A DNA stretch of 45,223 bases from an uncultured Clostridia bacterium. GTDB taxonomy: Bacteria > Bacillota > Clostridia > TANB77 > CAG-508. The stretch covers positions 1 to 45,223 of the forward strand of contig CAKOVS010000012.1 in the NCBI GenBank assembly GCA_934122085.1, read 5' to 3'. The notes under the pieces were generated by a model, which worked only from the letters and a program-made list of their open reading frames with translations, was not told the DNA's origin and ran no database searches. Made by a program: the position numbers and the translations under genes. Numbering within the stretch: the stretch's first letter is position 1; each line of letters opens with the position of its first letter. Shown one piece after another: positions 16,641 through 24,547 of this stretch.

Positions 16641-16684
16641 GTTTTATTACATTAATATTACTTTTATATTACAATTATATTACA
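16641..16684. repeat. Four tandem 11-bp repeats upstream of veg
   Basis: The four plus-strand units are GTTTTATTACA, TTAATATTACT, TTTATATTACA and ATTATATTACA, contiguous and exactly 11 bp each. They lie 114-157 nt before the veg start and end 11 nt before the yabG stop codon. One-turn phasing would place identical faces along the same side of the helix. Confidence 0.7.
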
Positions 16685-16694
16685 ATTGTATATT

Positions 16695-17501
16695 TTATAT
16701 AATTATTATACTTTTTTTGCCCATTGCCCCAATTCCATCTACTCCATTTTTCCCATCTCTTAATTCATTTGCAAAATCATCTATTGTTATATATTTTCTA
16801 TTATCTGTTTCTGCAACATTTTTGGCAACAATTAATGGATCTAAAAAATCTATCAAAATTCTTGATGGTGATGATGCAAAATTCGCCCCTGCAGATATTA
16901 ATGCTTCAAAATAACTTTGGCAAGCCCCTGCAAATATTACTAAATTCTTTTTACTTACCCTTTCAAATTCTCTTGCTTGTTTTACTGTTTCTATAAAATG
17001 TCTTGAATTTCTATAATTAAATATATCATTTGTAGCATTATTTTTTAACATTCCATCATGTCCTGTAATAATTAATATATCAGGATTGTATAACATTAAT
17101 AATTGTCTAATTACTTTTGGTTGCTTATTTTCTACTATATTTTTAACTACTGCATTTAGTCCCATTTTTTTATAATACATTACAGATTTTCCTGCATATT
17201 TTTTATCTCCATCTAAATGTAGTATTTTTCCTGTTTTAATTATTCCTTTAATTCTCTCATCATCATTATTTTTAATACTATTTTTTACCCTTTTTTTTAA
17301 CTCCGCTTCAGAATTTTGTTTTTCTTGCCTACTTACTAATTTTAAATCTCCAATTTCAGAATCTGCTATTATCCTGACATCTATCCCTTTTAATATTGCT
17401 ACCTTTGTATTATTTGATGTTATTATTTTATCAACCTTAAATATTATGTCATTATTATATGAGTTTCTTGTTACACTATCTCCTCTTTTTATATCTTTCA
17501 T
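16695..17501 (-). CDS. yabG: Sporulation-specific protease YabG
   Basis: YabG is the protease that processes spore coat proteins and preproSleB/CspBA in the mother cell. The conserved family block is clear: PDILIITGHDGML, FNYRNSRHFIETVKQAREF, LVIFAGACQSYFEALISAG and ANFASSPSRILIDFLDP. The length of 268 residues is close to the Bacillus protein. An in-frame stop just upstream fixes the ATG at 17501. There is no close Shine-Dalgarno for it; AAGGAG lies 25 nt upstream in front of a tiny ORF that ends in an ATGA overlap. Its presence is the best evidence that the organism belongs to a spore-forming lineage. Confidence 0.94.
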   Translation of the reverse strand: MKDIKRGDSVTRNSYNNDIIFKVDKIITSNNTKVAILKGIDVRIIADSEIGDLKLVSRQEKQNSEAELKKRVKNSIKNNDDERIKGIIKTGKILHLDGDKKYAGKSVMYYKKMGLNAVVKNIVENKQPKVIRQLLMLYNPDILIITGHDGMLKNNATNDIFNYRNSRHFIETVKQAREFERVSKKNLVIFAGACQSYFEALISAGANFASSPSRILIDFLDPLIVAKNVAETDNRKYITIDDFANELRDGKNGVDGIGAMGKKSIIII

Positions 17502-17524
17502 TTTATTTTGCTAATTACTAGCAT
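17498..17524 (-). promoter_or_regulatory. Mini-ORF overlapping the yabG start
   Basis: An ATG two or three bases after AAGGAG opens an eight-codon ORF whose TGA overlaps the yabG ATG (ATGA). The spacing is short, so ribosomes may load here and reinitiate on yabG. Coupling is inferred. Confidence 0.35.
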
Positions 17525-17540
17525 TTCTCCTTATAACATA

Positions 17541-17574
17541 ATATAGTGAAGAGTTTTAGTTCTCTTCACTATAT
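17541..17574. terminator. 13-bp inverted repeat between thioesterase and yabG
   Basis: ATATAGTGAAGAG and CTCTTCACTATAT form a perfect 13-bp stem. The T-rich tail is on the plus strand, while the genes around are on the minus strand. It may be an inefficient terminator or a protein site. Confidence 0.5.
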
Positions 17575-17610
17575 TTTATGTTTTTTATAAGTATTTGTGT
17601 TTAATTTTAT

Positions 17611-18345
17611 TTATTCTTGTAAAAATTCTATAACAGAATGTAATTTTGTGTCATCTTCACTTTTTACACAAATAACATGTGTATTATTTATAAAAGAATA
17701 TTTACATTTTACTGTTTCACCTAATTTAATTTCTTTCTTATAAGAAATTTTAAAATTATTAAACTCTTTTTCATTATCATATACCTCATCTGGTAAGGCT
17801 TCATTTGCCAAGTCTAGATAGTTTATATTGTGCATATGATGATTTACATCAATATCTCCTCTTTTTACAGTATATTTTGATTCTCGTTCATAATTATCTA
17901 ATTCTTTAATTTTATCAAATGTTTCATCTTCAAATACACATTTATTAGACTCTGGTTGATATTTTGACAATATTTCATCAGTAATTCTCTCCATTTTTCC
18001 TGTTTCAATATTAACTAAAACCCACCTTGAGATTGCCTTTACTATTACATTTCCCTGTTCATCAACAACTTCAAAATCACGATATGCATAATATTTTAGC
18101 CCCTCTTTTGACCATGTTCTTGCCAATATTTTTTCTGCATAATTAGGTCTTCTTATAACTTGTACTTTCCAATCTAACAAAATCCATGTTAAATGTGTTT
18201 TATCCATTGTTGGAATTCCATATCCAGCAATATTAGAATGTACTCCTCCAATATCCTCTAAAATGCCTAATAATGCTTTATTTGTTATTTTATTTTCTTT
18301 TCCTATTTCTGATAATTTAACGTAATATTCTCTTTCTACTATCAT
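17611..18345 (-). CDS. Acyl-ACP thioesterase
   Basis: This double hotdog-fold enzyme releases fatty acids from acyl carrier protein. The N-terminal half shows a hotdog with HLTWILLDWKVQVIRRPNYA and RWVLVNIETGKMER. The second half contains RGDIDVNHHMHNINYLDLAN, which carries the N-x-H-x-x-N catalytic motif of the FatA/FatB family. The 244 residues fit bacterial members. It lies 56 nt downstream of pgi, separated by a terminator. A GGAGCAAG-type site precedes the ATG. Confidence 0.9.
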   Translation of the reverse strand: MIVEREYYVKLSEIGKENKITNKALLGILEDIGGVHSNIAGYGIPTMDKTHLTWILLDWKVQVIRRPNYAEKILARTWSKEGLKYYAYRDFEVVDEQGNVIVKAISRWVLVNIETGKMERITDEILSKYQPESNKCVFEDETFDKIKELDNYERESKYTVKRGDIDVNHHMHNINYLDLANEALPDEVYDNEKEFNNFKISYKKEIKLGETVKCKYSFINNTHVICVKSEDDTKLHSVIEFLQE

Positions 18346-18364
18346 CTTGCTCCTTCTTTCTTAT

Positions 18365-18391
18365 AAAAAGGTGCTATTTAAGCACCTTTTC
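18365..18391 (-). terminator. pgi terminator
   Basis: AAAAGGTGCT and AGCACCTTTT flank a 5-nt loop, with a T run on the minus strand, 11 nt after the pgi stop. Confidence 0.88.
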
Positions 18392-18401
18392 ATGGCATAT
18401 T

Positions 18402-19709
18402 TTAATATCCTGGCTTTTCTAAAAGTCTAAACATATTTTTCTTGTATTTTTCAACACCTGGTTGATTAAATGGGTTTACCCCTAATAACATTCCAGACAT
18501 TGCACATGCTTTTTCAAAAAAGTATATCAAATGCCCTATTGTTTCTTCTGATAATCTTGGTAATTCTAATACTATATTTGGAACATCTCCTGCTGTATGT
18601 GCTTCTATCGTTCCTTCCATTGCTTTTTTATTTACATAGTCTAATGTTTTTCCTGCTAAATAATTTAATCCATCTAAATTATCTTCTTCTTCTTTTAAGT
18701 CTATATCTGATTCTGATTTTTCAATTCTTATTACTGTTTCAAATAGATTTCTTCTACCTTCTTGAATATATTGTCCCATAGAGTGCAAATCTGTTGTAAA
18801 GTCAACACCTGCAGGGAATATTCCTAATTGGTCTTTTCCTTCACTTTCTCCAAATAATTGTTTCCACCATTCTGTAAAATAGTGCATTTTAGGTTCATAA
18901 TTTACCAATATTTCTGTATTTTTATATAGTTTATATAAAATATTTCTAACAACAGCATATTGATAGCATGCATTATATTTTAAATTTGAATCTTCATATT
19001 TTAATTGTGCTGTACGTGCTCCGTCCATTAATCTGTCTATATCTATTCCTGCAACAGCTATTGGTAATAACCCTACTGCTGTTAATACAGAATATCTTCC
19101 TCCAACATTATCTGGAATTACAAATTTTTCATATCCTTCTTCATCTGCTAATGTTTTTAATGCTCCTCTTTCTTTATCTGTTGTTACATATATTCTACTT
19201 CTTGCTTCATCTATTCCATATCTGTTTTCAAGAATTTCTCTAAAAATTCTAAAAGCAATAGCAGATTCTGTTGTTGTTCCAGATTTTGAAATTACATTTA
19301 TTGAAAAATCTTTTGTTCCTAATACTTCAATTAAGTCATTTACATAGTTTGGACTCAAATTATTTCCAACATATAATATTTGTGGAAATTTTCTTTGTTT
19401 TTCTGGTAACATATTATAAAATGTATTTGTTAAACTTTCAATAACTGCTCTTGCTCCTAAATATGATCCACCAATTCCTATTACAATTAAAACTTCTGAA
19501 TCTTTTTGAATCTTTTGTGCTGATTTTTTTATTCTTTCAAATTCTTCTTTATCATAATTTGTTGGCAAATTCAACCAACCTACAAAGTCTTTTTGATCAT
19601 TTGCTCTTGAATGTAAGTCTTGATGTATTTGCTCTACTTTTTCTTTATACTGCATTATAGACTTCTGTTCTATTCCTGAATATTTTAAATTTAGTTTTAA
19701 ATTCAACAT
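18402..19709 (-). CDS. pgi: Glucose-6-phosphate isomerase
   Basis: The enzyme interconverts glucose-6-phosphate and fructose-6-phosphate in glycolysis and gluconeogenesis. The SIS domains show VLIVIGIGGSYLGARAVIES and NVISKSGTTTESAIAFR. The catalytic region reads FGESEGKDQLGIFPAG, then TDLHSMGQYIQEG, and the C-terminal lysine lies in NPFNQPGVEKYKKNMF. At 435 residues it is the short Firmicutes form. GGAAGGAA lies before the ATG. It is 45 nt downstream of rpe and so probably cotranscribed with it, giving a small sugar-phosphate operon. Confidence 0.96.
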   Translation of the reverse strand: MLNLKLNLKYSGIEQKSIMQYKEKVEQIHQDLHSRANDQKDFVGWLNLPTNYDKEEFERIKKSAQKIQKDSEVLIVIGIGGSYLGARAVIESLTNTFYNMLPEKQRKFPQILYVGNNLSPNYVNDLIEVLGTKDFSINVISKSGTTTESAIAFRIFREILENRYGIDEARSRIYVTTDKERGALKTLADEEGYEKFVIPDNVGGRYSVLTAVGLLPIAVAGIDIDRLMDGARTAQLKYEDSNLKYNACYQYAVVRNILYKLYKNTEILVNYEPKMHYFTEWWKQLFGESEGKDQLGIFPAGVDFTTDLHSMGQYIQEGRRNLFETVIRIEKSESDIDLKEEEDNLDGLNYLAGKTLDYVNKKAMEGTIEAHTAGDVPNIVLELPRLSEETIGHLIYFFEKACAMSGMLLGVNPFNQPGVEKYKKNMFRLLEKPGY

Positions 19710-19754
19710 ATCTATTCCTTCCTTCTTTTGATTTTTATTTATTTTATTAGTAAA

Positions 19755-20417
19755 TTATTCTTGTTTTAATTCATCTATGATTACTTTATAATCTGCAGCT
19801 TTTAATATTGCTGTTCCTGCAACTAATATATTTGCTCCTGCATTTTTTACTCTTTCTGCTGTTTTTAGATTAATTCCTCCATCTGCTTCTATATCTATTT
19901 CTAGGCTATTCTTTTCTGCATATGTTTTTAATTCATCTATTTTTGCAATCATATCTGTTATTAATGTTTGTCCACCTTTTCCTGGCTCAACAGTCATTAT
20001 TAAACACATATGTATATATGGTAAATATTCATATACCTTTTCTATTGGCGTTTCTGGTTTTATTGCAATTCCAACTCTTGAACCTTTTTCTTTTATTAAA
20101 TTAATATTTTTCATTACTTCTTCTTTGTTTTTACAAGCTTCTAAGTGAAATGTTATAATATTAGGCTCATCTGCTGAAAATACTTCTATTCCTGTTTCTA
20201 CATCTTCTACCATTAAGTGTATGTCTAATGGTAAATTTGATATTCTTTTTATATAATTACTATATTCTATCATTTTGTGATATGTATCTTGACTTACAAA
20301 TTTTCCGTCCATTACATCTATATGAAAATAATCTGTTTTAGATTTTTCTAATAACATAAATGTTTCTGCTTCATTGCCTTTTTCTACTGACAATATTGAT
20401 GTTGATATTTCTACCAT
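19755..20417 (-). CDS. rpe: Ribulose-phosphate 3-epimerase family protein
   Basis: This TIM-barrel protein interconverts ribulose-5-phosphate and xylulose-5-phosphate in the pentose phosphate pathway. The family signatures are YFHIDVMDGKFVSQ, LPLDIHLMVEDVE, ITFHLEAC, GIAIKPETPIEKV and the phosphate-binding EADGGIN with ILVAGTAILKA. The normally conserved MVNPGFGGQ loop is instead MTVEPGKGGQ, as in divergent clostridial members. A related epimerase specificity therefore cannot be excluded. It has 220 residues. A promoter lies at 20449-20477, and pgi follows. Confidence 0.85.
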   Translation of the reverse strand: MVEISTSILSVEKGNEAETFMLLEKSKTDYFHIDVMDGKFVSQDTYHKMIEYSNYIKRISNLPLDIHLMVEDVETGIEVFSADEPNIITFHLEACKNKEEVMKNINLIKEKGSRVGIAIKPETPIEKVYEYLPYIHMCLIMTVEPGKGGQTLITDMIAKIDELKTYAEKNSLEIDIEADGGINLKTAERVKNAGANILVAGTAILKAADYKVIIDELKQE

Positions 20418-20448
20418 TTTATCATTTCCTTTCCTTTGGTATGTGTTT

Positions 20449-20477
20449 ATTATATATTATTAAAATTATTTTGTCTA
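20449..20477 (-). promoter_or_regulatory. Promoter for rpe-pgi
   Basis: On the minus strand TAGACA (20472-20477), 17 bases and TATAAT (20449-20454), 32 nt before the rpe ATG. Confidence 0.65.
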
Positions 20478-20488
20478 GAACTATATAT

Positions 20489-20606
20489 AAAAAAGCGAGT
20501 CTAAGTTTTTCTATCAAATGAAAATTTTAAGAAAATCTAAGACTCGCCATATTTATCTAGTACAGAAAGTTCTCCTACAAGGAGAACTTTCCTACTATAT
20601 AAAAAA
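20489..20606 (-). repeat. Terminator-associated two-hairpin repeat, long copy A1
   Basis: This 118-bp element differs from the copy at 23874-23991 at three positions in my alignment. On the minus strand it begins in the T run of the preceding terminator. It then forms a 10-bp hairpin (AAAGTTCTCC with GGAGAACTTT), a 13-nt linker, and an 18-bp stem with one mismatch (GCGAGTCTTAGATTTTCT arm), and ends in TTTTTT. Confidence 0.85.
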
Positions 20607-20651
20607 CCTTTTTAAGCTAATGCAAGTTTATCAGCCCAAAAGGTTTATTAT
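20601..20651 (-). terminator. Terminator of the deaminase-like gene
   Basis: On the minus strand AAACCTTTT pairs with AAAAGGTTT around an inner GCT/AGC stem, followed by TTTTTT. It lies about 14 nt after the stop at 20665 and overlaps the start of repeat copy A1. Confidence 0.75.
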
Positions 20652-20664
20652 ATAATAATTTATC

Positions 20665-23148
20665 TTACTTGATTTCAGGATTGTCTTTAAATATATCATC
20701 AACAATATCATTTTTGTCATTAAACATTGTAACATATCCTTGTAAAGATTCTGCTTTTTGTTTTAAAACATCAACATCTGAATTAACATATATTTTTGCT
20801 TTTCCTTTTCCATTTTTTGCTTCTTGAACTAAATTTGATACTGGCGAATTTCCGTCAAATGCTATAACTATTGACTTTCTTCTTTCAAAAATTTCATAAT
20901 TAAAGCTTTTATATATTCCAAGTTCTTCAGTTTCAGGAGAAATACATATTCCAGATACATTTGCATCTAATAATCTATTTTTTACTTTTTCTGTTACATT
21001 TTTTGGAACTATTGCATTTATTTCTATCTTCTTATTTAATTCTTTTGATATATCTACTAATGCTTTTTCATATCCCTGCATTTTATGTCCAATAACAAAA
21101 TATACATTATTACTATTTACATTTTCTACAAATTTCTTTAATGTTTTAATTCCTTCTTCTGTTGCTTTTGTTTCTCTTCCTTTTGTGTTAAAACTTCCTC
21201 CTGCAATTATAATAGGTACTTTATCTATTGGAAGATTCTTAATTTTTGTTGCTAATTCTTTTTCGGAATCTAAATTTATATTAATTCTTAATTCATCTTG
21301 ATTTTCCGTCTCTTTCATATATTTATTTTCTTCTTCAAGTATTGCTTCTTTTATTGTTCTACCAGAAAGAAAATTATCAAATTTTTCACTTTTTTGCACA
21401 AAATATATATTATTCTTAGCTATTATTTCATCTTCAACTTTTCTCATTTGAGCAAATTCATTATCTGATAGTTCTAATAAATTTTGAAGAGCTATTTGTT
21501 CATCAAATGTATCTGAGCCATACATTCCCCCACCATCAGTTCCTTGAACACATTTTATACCATTTTTCAAAAATGTTTTTATAGGATGATTTTTTAAATT
21601 ACTTAAATTATTAAGTCTTACATTTGATGTTAATTGAAATTCTATTACAACTCCTGTATCTTTCATTAACTTTAAAAGTTCTTTTCCAGATTCTGTATTC
21701 AAATCTTCCGAATATAATCCATGACCAATTCTGCATCTTGGCATTTCTTGTTCTTTTTCTAATGATTCTTTCACACACATTATAGATTTTCTAACATTAT
21801 TTCTTAAACTATCATTTTCCCCTGCATGTATTCTTATTGTAAAATCTTTATCTTCTTCATTAATATATCTTACAATTTCTTTTATTGCTGGTTGTAAGTC
21901 TGATATATCATTTATTTCTTCTCCGATGAAATCACTTCCTACGACATATGGACTTTTTGCAACAGCTCTTAATACATTAATATTTTCTCTTAAATAGGTA
22001 TTACTAGTTTTTTGATCTTTAATAATTGTTAATGGAATTCTTCTGATTCCTATTAAAAATCTAATTTGTACTCCTGTTTCTTTTTCTATTAAAGGCATTA
22101 TTGAATGTATTTCTTCTAACATTTTTATTGCTGGTTCTCCATTTTTTGCTAAATCAGTATCTGTTATTTCTACATATTTTATTCCTTGCTTTTGATACTC
22201 TCTAGCTATCCATAACAATTTATCTTGTCTTAATGTATTATTTTTATATATGCAATTTGTTTCTTTATCTTTTAACATTTCATGTACATATCTTTTTATA
22301 TCTATTTCTGGAATTTTATCTAATAATTCTTCTTTTAAATTTATTTTTTCATGAGATTCAATTCCTTTCGCAAAAATATATCTATAAATATAACATTTCT
22401 CTAAATTAGTAAACACAGCTTGCCCATCTTTCATAATTGCTAAACTATTTCTTATTTTTTCAATATTATATTCAGCATTCTCTAAATTATTTAATATAAA
22501 ATCCGCAAAATTTATAAATGTATTATCATCCATTTTTCTTATTTTATATTTTCCCTGTAATGAACTATCTATAAATTGTTTTTCAACTTCTTCTCTTTGT
22601 TTATAAATCTTTTCTTCTTGATCTTTGCTAAGTTTCAAATTTAATTTTTTTATATAATACAATGGATATCTTATTTGATGTACTATTCCTAAGGCTATTA
22701 AACAATCAGGGAATAAATTTGCATTCATATGTGTATGCAAATCTGTTCTGAATTTTGATTTTTTTAATATATATGTTTTTACGATTGTTTTTTCTATTGG
22801 CAAATTATAATTTTTTGTTTGTGACATAAATGTTTTGGTTATTGCTGGTATCTTTGCTTTTATTTCTATTCTGTCTTCATATATATTTGCAATCTTTATT
22901 CCACCTAATCTAAATATATATACTTCTTCATTGTTACTATTTATACTTGCAGATATCTTTCCTATTATTATTTTCATATCTTTATTATTTTTTTGTATTT
23001 GAAGTCCACAAATTTTTGCTAAATTTGTTATTAGATTTCCTGTATTGTGATTCGGTGTTTCTAATATATATGTAATTTCATCAGTATCTGTTTTTTTTAA
23101 GTTAACAATAATATCTTTTTCTTTATCTAAATAAAATTTATCTACCAT
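20665..23148 (-). CDS. Adenosine-deaminase-like protein with C-terminal SLOG-type domain
   Basis: The protein has 827 residues, more than twice a classical adenosine deaminase. Residues 1-130 are of unknown fold. The deaminase barrel spans about 134-600. The metal and catalytic motifs are present: H138-x-H140 (RTDLHTHMNANL), H441-A-G-E444 (IRIHAGENDS), G-H476-G (RIGHGLYSED) and T537-D538. The second Asp of the usual TDD motif is Gly539 (GTDGGGMYGSD), so base recognition may differ. Residues about 643-810 look like a Rossmannoid SLOG/LOG-type nucleotide-sensing domain: VPIIIAGGSFNTKG, VYFVIGHKMQGYEKAL, GICISPETEELG and SIVIAFDGNSP. AAAGGAG precedes the ATG. A terminator separates it from the membrane-protein gene upstream. 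It is not a simple purine-salvage enzyme; a nucleotide-signalling or defence role is possible. Confidence 0.8.
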   Translation of the reverse strand: MVDKFYLDKEKDIIVNLKKTDTDEITYILETPNHNTGNLITNLAKICGLQIQKNNKDMKIIIGKISASINSNNEEVYIFRLGGIKIANIYEDRIEIKAKIPAITKTFMSQTKNYNLPIEKTIVKTYILKKSKFRTDLHTHMNANLFPDCLIALGIVHQIRYPLYYIKKLNLKLSKDQEEKIYKQREEVEKQFIDSSLQGKYKIRKMDDNTFINFADFILNNLENAEYNIEKIRNSLAIMKDGQAVFTNLEKCYIYRYIFAKGIESHEKINLKEELLDKIPEIDIKRYVHEMLKDKETNCIYKNNTLRQDKLLWIAREYQKQGIKYVEITDTDLAKNGEPAIKMLEEIHSIMPLIEKETGVQIRFLIGIRRIPLTIIKDQKTSNTYLRENINVLRAVAKSPYVVGSDFIGEEINDISDLQPAIKEIVRYINEEDKDFTIRIHAGENDSLRNNVRKSIMCVKESLEKEQEMPRCRIGHGLYSEDLNTESGKELLKLMKDTGVVIEFQLTSNVRLNNLSNLKNHPIKTFLKNGIKCVQGTDGGGMYGSDTFDEQIALQNLLELSDNEFAQMRKVEDEIIAKNNIYFVQKSEKFDNFLSGRTIKEAILEEENKYMKETENQDELRININLDSEKELATKIKNLPIDKVPIIIAGGSFNTKGRETKATEEGIKTLKKFVENVNSNNVYFVIGHKMQGYEKALVDISKELNKKIEINAIVPKNVTEKVKNRLLDANVSGICISPETEELGIYKSFNYEIFERRKSIVIAFDGNSPVSNLVQEAKNGKGKAKIYVNSDVDVLKQKAESLQGYVTMFNDKNDIVDDIFKDNPEIK

Positions 23149-23173
23149 ATTAATATTTTCACTCCTTTATATA

Positions 23174-23213
23174 AAAACAGGAAGAAAATTTTTATTATAA
23201 AATTTTTCTTCCT
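23174..23213 (-). terminator. Terminator of the membrane-protein gene
   Basis: AGGAAGAAAATTTT pairs with its near-complement around a short AT loop, with GTTTTTATAT on the minus strand. The deaminase RBS lies directly behind it. Confidence 0.75.
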
Positions 23214-23226
23214 ATTTTTTTCATCT

Positions 23227-23712
23227 TCAATATACAGATGTTATATGATATTCGACTCTTCCTGTCTTTCTTTCAATATGTAACGCTTTAAATAATATCC
23301 CAAATGGAGCCTTATCAGTAGCCTTAACTATTTCTTCATATTTAACTATAATATATTCTTTTTCTTCTGATCTTATATCATCATCAAAAACAAGTTTAAT
23401 AATAGGTGACATTTCAAATATTTCTCCAGAATAATAAATCTTAGTACTTTCTAATTTGTACTCTTTCCAAGCATCTGGCCCTTCTGATAGTACCATATCA
23501 GCAACAAAAAATTCTACTAATAAGTTAGCAAGTACTATAAATATTATAAACTTTATTCTATATTTTGGTCCATTTCCAAATAATTTATCATTAAAACTTT
23601 TCTTTTGTTCTACACTAATTTTAGAATGATTAACTACAAAACAAATTATTGATAAAATAAAAACATCAATTACCGTAGCGATTATGCCAATTACCAATGC
23701 TGTCTTAATCAT
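23227..23712 (-). CDS. Two-helix membrane protein of unknown function
   Basis: I recognise no family. The ATG at 23712 follows GGAGG at ideal spacing; upstream TTG or ATG starts lack this. The 161 residues contain two hydrophobic segments, TALVIGIIATVIDVFILSII (about 3-25) and IKFIIFIVLANLLVEFFVAD (about 52-73). A soluble C-terminal region with a beta-rich pattern (KIYYSGEIFEMSPIIKLVF to GRVEYHITSVY) follows. It has its own consensus promoter. It lies upstream of the deaminase-SLOG gene, separated by a terminator with a short gap, so limited read-through is possible. Confidence 0.75.
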   Translation of the reverse strand: MIKTALVIGIIATVIDVFILSIICFVVNHSKISVEQKKSFNDKLFGNGPKYRIKFIIFIVLANLLVEFFVADMVLSEGPDAWKEYKLESTKIYYSGEIFEMSPIIKLVFDDDIRSEEKEYIIVKYEEIVKATDKAPFGILFKALHIERKTGRVEYHITSVY

Positions 23713-23780
23713 AATTTTCCTCCAGTTTTTGTTGTTTTGCAAATTGTCGAACATCAATTCCAAAGTAGAATTGCTATATC

Positions 23781-23809
23781 ATTATACACTTCTAATTTAA
23801 TCCTGTCAA
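23781..23809 (-). promoter_or_regulatory. Consensus sigma-A promoter
   Basis: On the minus strand TTGACA (23804-23809), 17 bases and TATAAT (23781-23786): a full match to consensus at both hexamers, for the two-helix membrane protein. Confidence 0.85.
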
Positions 23810-23830
23810 ATATTAACCATACAAAAACAG

Positions 23831-23858
23831 AAAAAAAGAGTGCAAATCTTGCTCTTCT
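23831..23858 (-). terminator. Second terminator hairpin downstream of repeat A2
   Basis: On the minus strand AAGAGCAA, GAT, then TTGCACTCTT with one bulge, followed by seven T. It follows repeat copy A2 and precedes the next promoter. Confidence 0.65.
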
Positions 23859-23873
23859 TTACTGATTCTTTAC

Positions 23874-23991
23874 AAAAAAGCGAGTCTAAGATTTTCTATC
23901 AAATGAAAATTTTAAGAAAATCTAAGACTCGCCATATTTATCTAGTACAGAAAGTCCTCCTACAAGGAGAACTTTCCTACTATACAAAAAA
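23874..23991 (-). repeat. Terminator-associated two-hairpin repeat, long copy A2
   Basis: This is the second 118-bp copy, with three substitutions relative to 20489-20606. It has the same strand and the same placement directly after a terminator, here that of hsp20. One substitution breaks a pair in the 10-bp hairpin; another restores pairing potential in the longer arm. Confidence 0.85.
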
Positions 23992-24014
23992 GACTCACAT
24001 TTCATTTGTGAGCC
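23986..24014 (-). terminator. hsp20 terminator
   Basis: On the minus strand GGCTCACA, AATGAAA, TGTGAGTC and TTTTTT, about nine nt after the hsp20 stop. Confidence 0.85.
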
Positions 24015-24022
24015 CATTCATT

Positions 24023-24451
24023 TTATTCTCCAATTGGAATATATTTTTTTTCTTCGACTTTTTTCTCTACTTCTTTAGGAAATTCTATTGACAAAATTCC
24101 GTTCTTGAAACTTGCTTTTATGTCTTCTTCTTTTAAGCCTTCTCCAACATAATAGTTTCTTGAACACATTCCAGTAAATCTTTCTCTCTTTAGATATTTA
24201 GCATGTTTATCTTTATCTTCTTTTTCTTCATTTTTTTCTGCAGATACTGTTAAATATCCTTCATTTAATTCAATTTTGATGTCTTCTTTGTCATATCCTG
24301 GAACATCAATCTCTAACATATATTTTCCATCTTTTTCTTTTAAGTCTGTTTTCATTATTTTGTTTTCTTTTTCTCCAAAGAATGGGTCAGCGAAAACCTC
24401 ATCAAAAATATCTAATCCATTTCCATTTCTTCTTGCTGGTATCATCATCAT
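24023..24451 (-). CDS. Hsp20/alpha-crystallin family small heat-shock protein
   Basis: Small heat-shock proteins hold unfolding proteins in a refoldable state without ATP. The protein starts MMMIPARRNGNGLDIFDEVF. It carries the alpha-crystallin domain from about residue 38 to 130: YMLEIDVPGYDKEDIKIEL, YLTVSAEKNEE and ASFKNGILSIEFPKE. The VEKKVEEKKYIPIGE tail is short. AAGGAGG lies nine bases before the ATG. The 142 residues are normal. A promoter overlapped by a CIRCE-like operator lies upstream, implying HrcA control. Confidence 0.95.
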   Translation of the reverse strand: MMMIPARRNGNGLDIFDEVFADPFFGEKENKIMKTDLKEKDGKYMLEIDVPGYDKEDIKIELNEGYLTVSAEKNEEKEDKDKHAKYLKRERFTGMCSRNYYVGEGLKEEDIKASFKNGILSIEFPKEVEKKVEEKKYIPIGE

Positions 24452-24547
24452 AATTCATTACCTCCTTATAATTTTATGTGTTGACACCTTTTTCGGTACA
24501 CATATAAATATTATTAACTATTTGGTTAATTTCTATTTACAATATCT

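Noticed and set aside
23745..23751. TGTCGAA, a Spo0A box heptamer, in the 5' UTR of the membrane protein
   Set aside because: A single 7-mer, also found inside coding sequence (about 37046); position after the promoter is not decisive.
20665..23763. RADAR defence system (RdrA/RdrB)
   Set aside because: There is a large deaminase and a membrane protein, but no RdrA-type AAA ATPase nearby, and the C-terminal domain looks SLOG-like. Only the general analogy is kept.
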